This document shows positions 34,219 through 41,944 of a DNA stretch of 64,000 bases, piece by piece. The notes under the pieces are model-generated. The model had not been told where the DNA came from, made no database searches, and was given only the letters and a program-made list of their open reading frames with translations. The translations under genes were made by a program, and so were the position numbers. The stretch's first letter is position 1; each line of letters begins with the position of its first letter. The stretch is from CAVLCC01 sp963624975 (lineage in GTDB: Bacteria > Actinomycetota > Coriobacteriia > Coriobacteriales > CADBOM01): assembly GCA_963624975.1 (NCBI GenBank), contig CAVFRF010000063.1, positions 1-64,000 of the forward strand, read 5' to 3'.

Positions 34219-34437
34219 CTAGACCAGCACTTCGCAGTCGGGCTCTACGTCGGCAAAGATCTTCACAGACTGTCCCAGCAGGTCGTCGAACTTTGCATCT
34301 TCTGCATCGAGGATGAACTTGAGCGTGAGGGCGTTCACGCTCACGCTGTTCACGCCGTCGAGCCCCTCGATCTTGGCCTGGATCTTGCCAGCACAGTTGG
34401 GGCAGATTTCTCCGTCGAGCTTGATGGTCTTGCGCAT
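34219..34437 (-). CDS. HMA-domain metallochaperone
   Basis: A 72-residue single-domain protein of the HMA fold. The metal motif is CPNC with C12 and C15. It likely delivers metal to the P-type ATPase encoded 52 bp downstream, replacing the HMA domain that the pump lacks. Start MRKTIK follows GGAGG 6 nt upstream; a 25-codon longer frame runs into the operator and was rejected. Zn or Cd is more likely than Cu given the acidic C-terminus and pump type, but this is not certain. Confidence 0.85.
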   Translation of the reverse strand: MRKTIKLDGEICPNCAGKIQAKIEGLDGVNSVSVNALTLKFILDAEDAKFDDLLGQSVKIFADVEPDCEVLV

Positions 34438-34501
34438 CTGGGGCCTCCCGTGTTCGCCAGTGCCGAAACCCATTGCAGCGGCACTCGTTTTCTTACGTGT
34501 A

Positions 34502-34559
34502 CATATGAGCAACTGTTCATATGATGCCTATAGAGTACCAATTTGCTGTAGCATGTCAA
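34502..34559 (-). promoter_or_regulatory. Promoter and SmtB/ArsR-like operator of the metal-efflux operon
   Basis: On the minus strand TTGACA (34554-34559) and TACTCT (34532-34537) are 16 bp apart. Directly downstream, at 34502-34523, an imperfect palindrome has arms catatgagca and tgttcatatg, close to the ATATGAACA-type 12-2-12 site of SmtB/CadC repressors. Overlap with the transcription start fits metal-relieved repression. No ArsR-family gene is in the window, so the repressor must be elsewhere. Confidence 0.7.
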
Positions 34560-34581
34560 CCGCGATATCTCGGCTCAGTTG

Positions 34582-35367
34582 CTAATCGTGAGTTTTGTGG
34601 TCGCGGTAATTGGCAAGATAGCCTGCGAACTCCTCGCTCGTGTCGGAGTTGCCCTCGCGCCACATCTTGTGGTCGATGATCTCGCCGGCGTTGCCTCCAT
34701 AATATGCATCGATGTATGCAATCAGCGAGTCTAGGGCCTCGAGCTGCTCTTCGGGATAATCCCCCTCGCCTCCGATGTGGATCATCTCGATGCCAACCGA
34801 CCACGCATTCATCCCATAGTCGGTATAGTGGCTGGTTGGCTTTTGCCCGAGCAGGTCGTCACGGCCGTCTTCCTCGATGCCGAAGCGCGAATTGGCATCT
34901 CCGCTGCCCCAGCCTGCGTGATGCCCGATCTTGTCGAGGGGCACGCATTGCACGATGTGGCCGTCTTTGCCGATCACGAAATGCGCGGCGATGAGGTTGC
35001 CGTTGTTCTCCCACGAAGACACAACGCCTTCGGGAGTGCCACCGCCCTCGGTGTCGTGGAGCACGATGTACTTCTGATAGGCAGCGCCTTTGTCGCCATG
35101 CTGGAAGTCGTCGTAGTACATCTCGGTGATGTCGGGCTTGCTCGCCTCGGCAGACGCATTGGCATCGTCAGCAGCGGCATCTCCGCCGGAAGTCGATTCC
35201 GCTGCTTGCGTATCGGCGATGTTGGACACATCCACCTCGCTGGTGCTAAGCTCTCCGCTCGCACAGCCAGCGCCGGCAAGAACGGTCGCAAGCGCTGCAA
35301 GAGCCACAGCTGCCAACAAAACCCTGAAGCGAAGGCGTTTCGCCTTGCCGTTGCCCATTGCCGCCAT
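34582..35367 (-). CDS. N-acetylmuramoyl-L-alanine amidase (amidase_2), probable lipoprotein
   Basis: A 261-residue exported enzyme. The N-terminus has a basic start, a hydrophobic stretch and LAGAGC, a near-lipobox, followed by a Ser/Ala/Asp-rich linker (about 37-75). The amidase_2/PGRP domain contains IVLHDTEG, HFVIGKDGHIVQCVP, HHAGWG and DHKMW, with His residues expected to bind catalytic zinc. It would cleave the peptide stem from peptidoglycan. It follows putP by 53 bp. A start at the second Met (three codons in) is equally possible. Confidence 0.88.
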   Translation of the reverse strand: MAAMGNGKAKRLRFRVLLAAVALAALATVLAGAGCASGELSTSEVDVSNIADTQAAESTSGGDAAADDANASAEASKPDITEMYYDDFQHGDKGAAYQKYIVLHDTEGGGTPEGVVSSWENNGNLIAAHFVIGKDGHIVQCVPLDKIGHHAGWGSGDANSRFGIEEDGRDDLLGQKPTSHYTDYGMNAWSVGIEMIHIGGEGDYPEEQLEALDSLIAYIDAYYGGNAGEIIDHKMWREGNSDTSEEFAGYLANYRDHKTHD

Positions 35368-35420
35368 TCCTGCCCCTATCGTCCGATGCTGTTCACCTCG
35401 CCAAGCTCGGCGCGACGGCT

Positions 35421-37034
35421 CTAGCCTTCCGCCACCGTGCTGGCAGCAGGAGCCTCATCGGCACCAGCCGGCTGCCAGTCGTCGTCCATGTAGTGGTCGA
35501 ACAGCTCGAGGATCTCGTCCGAAGGAGGCTCGGTGAGCTTGCTCACCACCACGTTGACCACCAGTGCCAGCAGGAAGCCGGGCAGCAGCTCGTAGATGGT
35601 GAAGATTCCGCCCACATATGCCTCGAGGATGTTCCATACGATCACGACGAGACCGCCGGTGATCATGCCGGCGAGCGCACCCTTGAGGTTGGCCCTGCGC
35701 CAGAACAGCGCAAGCAGCGTGATCGGGCCGAACGCGGCACCGAATCCGGCCCATGCGTAGGACACGATTCTGAAGATCGACGACTCGGGGTCGCTGGCGA
35801 TCACCATGCCGAACACGGTGACCGCGATGAGGGCCACACGGCTCACGAACATGATCTGCTTGTCGGTGGCCTCCTTGTTGAACACGCCCCTGTAGATGTT
35901 GTCGGCCACGGAGCTGCCCACGATGAGCAGGTAGGAGTCCGACGAGCTCATGGTTGCGGCGAAGATGCCCGAAACCACGATGCCGGTGAGGAACGCCGGC
36001 AGCAGCATCTTGGACACCGCGATGATGATGGTCTCGGCGCTGCTGCTGGTGAGAAGCTCGGTGGGGATGAGCGCACGGCCGAGCAGACCGACGCTGATGG
36101 CCAGCGTGAGCGAGATAACGCACCAGATGATGGCGATACGACGCGACTTCTTGATGTTGTCGGGGTTGTCGATGCCCATGAACCTCACCAGCACCTGCGG
36201 CACGCCGAAGTAGCCCAGACCCCACGACAGGGTGGAGATGATGGTGATCAGGCCGAAGTCGGCGGCTTCGCCGAACACGGGCTGGCCGCCAACGACCTGC
36301 TGGACTCCGCTGGCGTCGACCACGGGCGTGGCCTTCTGCACCGCGCTGAGGAATCCCGGGATGTCGGACAGGAACGCGATCGCGTTGTCGATGCCTCCGA
36401 CGGAGGCCACGGTGCCCACGAACACGATGATCACCGCGAAGAACATCAGGATGCCCTGGATGAGGTCGGTGGTGCACACCGAGAGATAGCCGCCCGAGAA
36501 GGTGTAGATGAACACGACGAGCGCGCCGACGATCATCATCACGCCGTAGTCGAGGCCGAACACGCTGGAGAAGAGCTTGCCGCAAGTGGCGAAGCAGCTG
36601 CCCACGTACACGGAGAGGAACAGCAGGATGATGAGTGCCGACACCGTCATGAGGATGTTCTTCTTGTCGCCGAAGCGGTTGGAGTAGAACGCGGGCACGG
36701 TGATGGCGTTGCCGGCCTTCTCGGAGTACTTGCGCAGGCGCTTGGCCACCAGCAGCCAGTTGAGGTAGGTGCCGATGGCAAGGCCGATGCCCGTCCACAT
36801 GGCCTCGCTGGCTCCGCAGAAGTAGGCCACGCCGGGCAGGCCCATGAGCAGCCATCCGCTCATGTCGGAGGCCTCGGCCGAAAGCGCCGTGACCCACGGA
36901 CCCAGCTGCCTGCCTCCCAGGAAGTAGTTCTCGGACGACTCGTTCGATCGCTTGGCAAAGTAGAAGCCGACTATCAACATTCCGATGATGTAGACGGCAA
37001 TCACTATGAGTACGATCATGTCGTTGCTGCTCAT
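35421..37034 (-). CDS. putP: Sodium/proline symporter
   Basis: A 537-residue sodium:solute symporter with about 13 membrane helices. SENYFLGGR, SAEASDMSGWLLMGLPG and the AISVGLLGR-type helices match PutP closely. It imports proline with Na+, as nutrient or osmoprotectant. GTG at 37038 or ATG at 37032-37034 may start; the ATG has GGAG 5 nt upstream and was chosen. The 5' leader contains a nested hairpin described separately. The last 30 residues form a short cytoplasmic tail. Confidence 0.93.
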   Translation of the reverse strand: MSSNDMIVLIVIAVYIIGMLIVGFYFAKRSNESSENYFLGGRQLGPWVTALSAEASDMSGWLLMGLPGVAYFCGASEAMWTGIGLAIGTYLNWLLVAKRLRKYSEKAGNAITVPAFYSNRFGDKKNILMTVSALIILLFLSVYVGSCFATCGKLFSSVFGLDYGVMMIVGALVVFIYTFSGGYLSVCTTDLIQGILMFFAVIIVFVGTVASVGGIDNAIAFLSDIPGFLSAVQKATPVVDASGVQQVVGGQPVFGEAADFGLITIISTLSWGLGYFGVPQVLVRFMGIDNPDNIKKSRRIAIIWCVISLTLAISVGLLGRALIPTELLTSSSAETIIIAVSKMLLPAFLTGIVVSGIFAATMSSSDSYLLIVGSSVADNIYRGVFNKEATDKQIMFVSRVALIAVTVFGMVIASDPESSIFRIVSYAWAGFGAAFGPITLLALFWRRANLKGALAGMITGGLVVIVWNILEAYVGGIFTIYELLPGFLLALVVNVVVSKLTEPPSDEILELFDHYMDDDWQPAGADEAPAASTVAEG

Positions 37035-37104
37035 GCTCACTCCAGTCGAATTGGCATGCCCGGACGCGCCGGGTGTTCATGCGATGTGCTTGATGCGGGA
37101 AATC

Positions 37105-37164
37105 CGCTTGCGCGCAGACGGTCTCGCAGCCGTTTTGCCCGACGGGCAAAACAACGCGCAAGCG
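37105..37164 (-). promoter_or_regulatory. Nested hairpin in the putP leader
   Basis: A 10-bp outer stem (cgcttgcgcg 37105-37114 with cgcgcaagcg 37155-37164) encloses a perfect 9-bp inner hairpin (gttttgccc 37132-37140 with gggcaaaac 37144-37152, loop gac). TATAGAAT at about 37168-37175 on the minus strand could be the -10, placing the structure near the 5' end of the putP mRNA, about 70 nt before the start codon. It may regulate putP, stabilise its mRNA, or end transcripts from the dGTPase gene. Confidence 0.55.
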
Positions 37165-37231
37165 CAGATTCTATATGTGTTTATTGTGAAGAATGCCCGC
37201 GTACACCACTAGAGCCGCCGAGTAGCCGCGC

Positions 37232-38503
37232 TTAGTCGAAATACGGCACATATAGGTCGGCATGGCTCTTTGGATCGTTGGGAAACAGGTGCCGGTACAG
37301 CTCCACGAAGTAGTCGTCGGTCATCGAGGCGATGAAGTCGCACACGATGTCGTCGTGCGAAGTGTGATCGGCATAGCCCGGATTGCGATGCTCGACGAAC
37401 CACGCGTGCACATGATGCTCGAAGATAAGCGAGCTTTCGTCGCCGCGCTCGAGGTCGGTCAGCAGGCGCTGGTACATCTCGGACATCATGGGACGCACGA
37501 TGTTTTCGAGCTTGCCGCCCGTTGCGGAGTCGTAGTCGTACACGCCCGCGAAATTGCCCTTCTTGAGTCTGCGGATCTCGTCCGAAACCTCCTCGTCCAT
37601 GCAGATGCAGTCGCGCCCGATCGAGTTCTTCACGATGTTGAGCGTAACATTGGCCATGACCTCGCTGTTGGTGGACCCGAGGAAGCTGTCGAACTCGTAC
37701 TGCGATTTGTCCAGTACCCCGGCGCTGATGGCATCCTGGCGGTCCTTGCCGAGGTAGGCCAATATGTCGCTGATGCGCACCACGCAACCCTCGAGCGTGC
37801 TGGGGCGAAGACAGCTGCTGCGCCCCTCCTGCGTGTAGCATTCTTCCAGCAGCAGGTCGAGGTCGGCGAAGCTCGGGCATGGACTTGGCGAGTAGGTTGC
37901 GAAGTTGTTCTCGCCGCAGTGGCACAGGATTCCGTTGTAGGTTTGCAGCGACAGGTTGCAAGGCGCCACGCTTCGAAGCGCCCGCACGCTGTGCACGTTG
38001 TGGTTGAAGTATCGTCCGGTGCGCTCATGGTAGATTGCGTTGAGGAAGCGCTCTCCCTCGTGTCCAAAGGGGGTATGGCCAGCATCGTGACCTAGGCCTA
38101 TCGCCTCGATCAGGGGGAGATTGAGGCGCAGCGCCGCTCCAATCTTCTTGGCCGTCTGCGCAACCAGCTGGATATGGAATCCGCGGCGCGACAGGTCGTC
38201 GTTGGCAAACAGCGAGAACACCTGCGTCTTGTCGAAGGTGCGCTTGAAGAACGGGTTGTTGAGGATGCGGTCCACGTCGCTTAGGTAGGGAGAGCGGATG
38301 AAGAACTGCCCGCTTGCAATTTCGTCTTGCAGCAGCTCGCCGGCAGTCGCATCGGCACCCGCCGGGGCCACACTCTCGTAGACTGCATCGGCATCGCGTG
38401 CGGCAGCCGCAGCCATTGTCCGCTGCCCGTTTTCGAACCCTTCGCGCAGGTAGTCGATCTGGTCGCTGTCCAGCTTGAAAAGCGGATTGCTGCTGTCGGT
38501 CAT
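37232..38503 (-). CDS. dgt: dGTPase-like HD-domain triphosphohydrolase
   Basis: A 423-residue HD phosphohydrolase resembling deoxyguanosinetriphosphate triphosphohydrolases. Metal ligands are H110, the GLGHDAGHTPFGHEGE block with H139 and D140, and a later Asp (RISDILAY). An alanine-rich N-terminal region of about 65 residues precedes the core. Such enzymes split dNTPs into nucleoside and triphosphate, controlling dNTP pools and sometimes limiting phage. The start ATG 38503 has GGAG upstream; a much longer upstream frame is antisense and overlaps the next gene's end. Substrate is not deducible. Confidence 0.85.
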   Translation of the reverse strand: MTDSSNPLFKLDSDQIDYLREGFENGQRTMAAAAARDADAVYESVAPAGADATAGELLQDEIASGQFFIRSPYLSDVDRILNNPFFKRTFDKTQVFSLFANDDLSRRGFHIQLVAQTAKKIGAALRLNLPLIEAIGLGHDAGHTPFGHEGERFLNAIYHERTGRYFNHNVHSVRALRSVAPCNLSLQTYNGILCHCGENNFATYSPSPCPSFADLDLLLEECYTQEGRSSCLRPSTLEGCVVRISDILAYLGKDRQDAISAGVLDKSQYEFDSFLGSTNSEVMANVTLNIVKNSIGRDCICMDEEVSDEIRRLKKGNFAGVYDYDSATGGKLENIVRPMMSEMYQRLLTDLERGDESSLIFEHHVHAWFVEHRNPGYADHTSHDDIVCDFIASMTDDYFVELYRHLFPNDPKSHADLYVPYFD

Positions 38504-38522
38504 GATTGCTCCGTCCCTTCCT

Positions 38523-40352
38523 CTACTGCGAGGTGAAGAACCTGAAGACCTTCTTGACCTTGTCGTAGCCCTCCAGCGGGAACGGCGTCTTGCGCCAGCC
38601 CTTGAGCGACGAGCCGTCGCTGCCCGACGCCACGATGCGGCGCGTTCCGAACTCCTCGAGGCCGCGCATGCCGCCGATCGTGCCGTTGCCTGCGGTTCCT
38701 GTGGCCGAGTGGGCACCCTTGCGGTTGGCGATCTGCATCATGCAGTCGTTTATGCAACCCTGCCCGAACTGCACGTTTAGCATCGCGAACTGCTCGGTTT
38801 CCTTGTCGGAGCTGAACATGTAGAAAGCGGGCGGCGTGGGCAGCTGGTTGATGCGCTCGAAGGCCTCTTCCGGCCTCTCGAAAGTGCCGACCACGAGAAT
38901 AGGTCCCACGATCTGCTTCTTGAACAGCGGGTTGTCGATGGAGTCGCACAGCACCACGGTGGGGGCGATGCGCAGGGTCTTCGCGTCGTGCTGCCCTCCG
39001 TAGATGATCTGCGCCTTGGAGCCTATGCTGCCCAGAAGCTCGCACGCCTGGTCGAACTCCCTGCGCGAGAACATGCGCGGGTAGCCCTTGGAGTGAATCG
39101 GATCCTTGCCGTAGATGCGCTCGATGTAGGCGAAGGTGCGGTTCACGAACGTCTTGTGCACGCTCTCGTTCACGAACGCGAAGTGCGGCGTGTAGCGGGT
39201 CTGCCCCGCATGGAGCATCTTGCTCCACATGATCTTCTCGGCGGCCGACTCCAGGTTGGCGGTCGCGTCCACGAAGCAGGCGTTGTTGCCGTCTAGCAGC
39301 ATGGTGGCAGGTGCGCTTGCATCCAAGCTGGCCTCGCGCACCACGCGGGCGTTCTTGCGCGGACCCACGTAGCAGAACTTGTCGAAATGCGTGGTGAGCA
39401 GCACCGCGTCCATGTCGGCCCCGCCGAACACGAACCTCGCGTACTCCGGCTTGAACAGCTCGTCGAGTGCCGCCGCCAGCACCTCGTTGCAGCGTTTGGT
39501 GCGTCCAGAGTTCTTGAGCACCACGGTGTTGCCCGCGGCCAGCGCCTCGGCCATCAGGATCACGGACATCGCCACCGGGCTCTCCCACGAATTGATGATG
39601 CACACCGTGCCATGCGGCTGCCAGCTCTCGGTATAGGAGACGGGCAGCAGGTCCTTCTCGACGCCCATCTTGCCGGGGTTGCAGAACTTCTCGATGTTCT
39701 TGCGCAGCACCTTGAACTCGGCGTGCACGGGCGCAAGCTCGGTTAGGTACGCCTCGTATCGGGTGATGCCCAGGTCGAGGTGGATGGCCTCGATGAGCGG
39801 GGTCTCGTATTTGTCGATGAGGGAGTGGAGCCTGCCCAGCGCGGTCTTGCGCCAGTCGGGCTTGATGGTCGTGCCGGTCCTGAAGAACTCGCGCTGCTTG
39901 TCGTGAAGCTCCGAGATGGTGCCGGCGGTGCCCGCGATGTTGTTGTCTTCCACGGTGAAGGTGCACCTCGGGCGCTGCGGCTTTGCGGGCGCGTGCTCGA
40001 CGATCAGCCCCTCGGCGGCGATATCGTCGTCGGCATCGGGGTCGGCAGCTGTGACGACCTCGGTGTCGGCTTCGGGCTCGGGTTCGGGAGCGATGTCGGC
40101 CACGTCCGCGGGTTCGACTTCCGACTCGGGAGCATCTGCGGATTCGGCCTCGGCTTCCGTTTCGGGAGCAGCTGCTTCGACACTCGCCGTGTCGACAGCC
40201 TCGACGGCTTCGGTGGGCTCCGCCGCCACGGTCTCGGCCACCTTCACACGCAACGAGCCTTCGATCCAAACGCTGGGATCCGCAACCTCGACCGGTTTTG
40301 CGGCATCCTTCGTCGAGCTTCGATCGACCTGCTTCTTGCGTACGTTGGCCAT
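38523..40352 (-). CDS. Aldehyde dehydrogenase homologue lacking catalytic residues, acidic N-terminus
   Basis: A 609-residue protein. From about residue 130 it aligns with class 3-like aldehyde dehydrogenases (AAGNTVVLKNSGRT, FVFGGAD, YVGPRKNARVV, CDSIDNPLFKKQIVGPILVV). Yet the catalytic cysteine of GQTC is R386 (AGQTRYTP), and the general base of LELGG is L352 (MLLDGN). Both catalytic residues are therefore missing, so dehydrogenase activity is unlikely; the lysine of the VVLK motif, K280, is kept. The first 125 residues form a Glu/Ala/Pro-rich disordered acidic extension. It may be a structural or regulatory pseudoenzyme. ATG follows AAAGG. It precedes dgt by 19 bp on the same strand. Confidence 0.82.
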   Translation of the reverse strand: MANVRKKQVDRSSTKDAAKPVEVADPSVWIEGSLRVKVAETVAAEPTEAVEAVDTASVEAAAPETEAEAESADAPESEVEPADVADIAPEPEPEADTEVVTAADPDADDDIAAEGLIVEHAPAKPQRPRCTFTVEDNNIAGTAGTISELHDKQREFFRTGTTIKPDWRKTALGRLHSLIDKYETPLIEAIHLDLGITRYEAYLTELAPVHAEFKVLRKNIEKFCNPGKMGVEKDLLPVSYTESWQPHGTVCIINSWESPVAMSVILMAEALAAGNTVVLKNSGRTKRCNEVLAAALDELFKPEYARFVFGGADMDAVLLTTHFDKFCYVGPRKNARVVREASLDASAPATMLLDGNNACFVDATANLESAAEKIMWSKMLHAGQTRYTPHFAFVNESVHKTFVNRTFAYIERIYGKDPIHSKGYPRMFSRREFDQACELLGSIGSKAQIIYGGQHDAKTLRIAPTVVLCDSIDNPLFKKQIVGPILVVGTFERPEEAFERINQLPTPPAFYMFSSDKETEQFAMLNVQFGQGCINDCMMQIANRKGAHSATGTAGNGTIGGMRGLEEFGTRRIVASGSDGSSLKGWRKTPFPLEGYDKVKKVFRFFTSQ

Positions 40353-40405
40353 GATGCGCCTTTCTCCCTGAGGCTCGCCTCGTTGTTTCCAGCGTGATTT
40401 CCACC

Positions 40406-40441
40406 TTTGAAGTTTAGCTTTCGAAACGTTAAAACTCCAAA
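40406..40441 (-). promoter_or_regulatory. Inverted repeat covering the likely promoter of the aldehyde dehydrogenase homologue
   Basis: Arms tttgaagttt (40406-40415) and aaactccaaa (40432-40441) match as reverse complements at 9 of 10 positions with 16 bp between. On the minus strand TTGGAG in one arm and TAAACT in the other could be -35 and -10 (18-bp spacer), so a dimeric repressor bound here would block the promoter. Confidence 0.4.
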
Positions 40442-40627
40442 ACGCAAACTGCGGAAGTCATTGCAGATACAATTGAGCGAAGCATACACGATGCAATGTG
40501 CTGCGGCGTAGTGGCAAAGACTCGCGCTGGGCTGGGCGCGATCGCAAGGGTTGGCAATGGCGCGGATCTGCGAGGCTTGCCGGCAGCAGCGCAAAACTAA
40601 CTTGTGGAGAGGCGGCTGAAGGTACAT

Positions 40628-41932
40628 ATGTATATGTGCGGAGATGAAAAGACTGGCGGTGGGTCGTTGGAGTCGAGCGATGTGCAACCTGACGATGCGC
40701 AGCTCGACATTCCGAGGCTGGTTCTGGCTTCGCAATCGCCCCGCAGGCGCGAGCTTCTGGCGCGCGCCGGAGCGAGTTTTTGCTGCCTGGTGCCCAACGT
40801 CGACGAGGACGTCGACTCCGCGGTGGATGCAGAACATGCCGCGGTCGAGGTAGCCTCGCGCAAGGCCCATGCGGCTGCGAACATGCTCTCGGGCAACCTG
40901 GGCCCTTGCGCGGTGGTGGCATGCGACACCATGGTGGTTGTCGGAGGCATCGCTGACGGCACCGAGGAACAGATCTTGGGCAAGCCGGCGGATGCCGACG
41001 ACGCGCGCAGGATGTTGAGGATGCTCTCGGGCACGGCCCATCGGGTGGTGAGCGGCGTGTGCATCTTGAGCGGGGTGGTAGATGGCTCTGACCTCAATGA
41101 GGTGAGTTTCGCCGAGACCACGCGCGTGACGTTCAAGCAGCTCGACGACGAGCAGATCGACACATATATAAGCACGGGCGAGCCCTTCGACAAGGCGGGC
41201 GCATATGGCATCCAGGGTGCAGCCGGCGCTTTCGTCGAGAATGTCGACGGCGACTACGACAACGTGGTGGGTCTGCCGCTCTCGCGAACGCTGGAGGCGC
41301 TGAGCAAGATGCAGGCTTCGGCAGCGAGCATCGTGCCGGCACTATCGGAGAAGGCAGCGGTGCGCAGCCAGATGAAGGCCATCAGACAGTCAATCTCGCC
41401 GGCCGACAGGGCTGCTGCCTCCGAACAGGCATGCCGGCATATCATGGAGACCTCCGAGTTCCAAAACGCCAAGGTAGTTGCGGCATTCTGTGCATTTGGC
41501 AGCGAGCTTTGCTTCGACTACATGGCCACGCATCTGCCGCTAGGCAAGGTTTTCGCTGTGCCCATCACCATGCCCGACCACAGGATGGAGTTCGTGGCCA
41601 TCGATCCCCTGCAAATTCTGCCAGGCAACAGGACGCTCCCGTTCTTGGCCGACCCTGCCGGCATAGCGAGCATTCCAAGCGATTCCGAGGTGCTCGAAGC
41701 CTCGCAGGTCGACCTCATGCTGGTGCCTGGACTCGCCTTCGACGAGCGCGGTTTTCGCATCGGATATGGCGGCGGCTACTACGACGTGTACATGAACCGC
41801 GAGGGCTTCCACGCGACGTGCTTCGGAACGTTCTTCGAGCAGCAGCACTACTTTGGCTGCCTGCCTCGCGATCCGCACGACATGTCGCTTCACGCAGTGG
41901 CCACGCAGCAGGGCATCCGCAGGTTCGCGTAA
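40628..41932 (+). CDS. Fusion of Maf nucleotide pyrophosphatase and 5-formyl-THF cyclo-ligase
   Basis: A 434-residue two-domain protein. Residues about 30-225 are a Maf domain (LASQSPRRRELL at 33-44, VACDTMVVV, DKAGAYGIQG, VVGLPLSRT), which hydrolyses non-canonical or modified nucleoside triphosphates. Residues about 235-434 are 5-formyltetrahydrofolate cyclo-ligase (AFCAFGSELCFD, PGLAFDERG, GYGGGYYD at 379-386), which converts 5-formyl-THF to methenyl-THF with ATP. The two are normally separate. No stop or frameshift lies between them. Start ATG 40628 follows GAAGG by 5 nt; an upstream GTG is possible. Confidence 0.9.
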   Translation: MYMCGDEKTGGGSLESSDVQPDDAQLDIPRLVLASQSPRRRELLARAGASFCCLVPNVDEDVDSAVDAEHAAVEVASRKAHAAANMLSGNLGPCAVVACDTMVVVGGIADGTEEQILGKPADADDARRMLRMLSGTAHRVVSGVCILSGVVDGSDLNEVSFAETTRVTFKQLDDEQIDTYISTGEPFDKAGAYGIQGAAGAFVENVDGDYDNVVGLPLSRTLEALSKMQASAASIVPALSEKAAVRSQMKAIRQSISPADRAAASEQACRHIMETSEFQNAKVVAAFCAFGSELCFDYMATHLPLGKVFAVPITMPDHRMEFVAIDPLQILPGNRTLPFLADPAGIASIPSDSEVLEASQVDLMLVPGLAFDERGFRIGYGGGYYDVYMNREGFHATCFGTFFEQQHYFGCLPRDPHDMSLHAVATQQGIRRFA

Positions 41933-41944
41933 GACGGGCACAGG

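Noticed and set aside
35358..37235. A 625-codon plus-strand frame opposite putP.
   Set aside because: Its His/Asp/Glu-rich composition is an antisense artefact of membrane-protein codons; PutP is unmistakable on the other strand.
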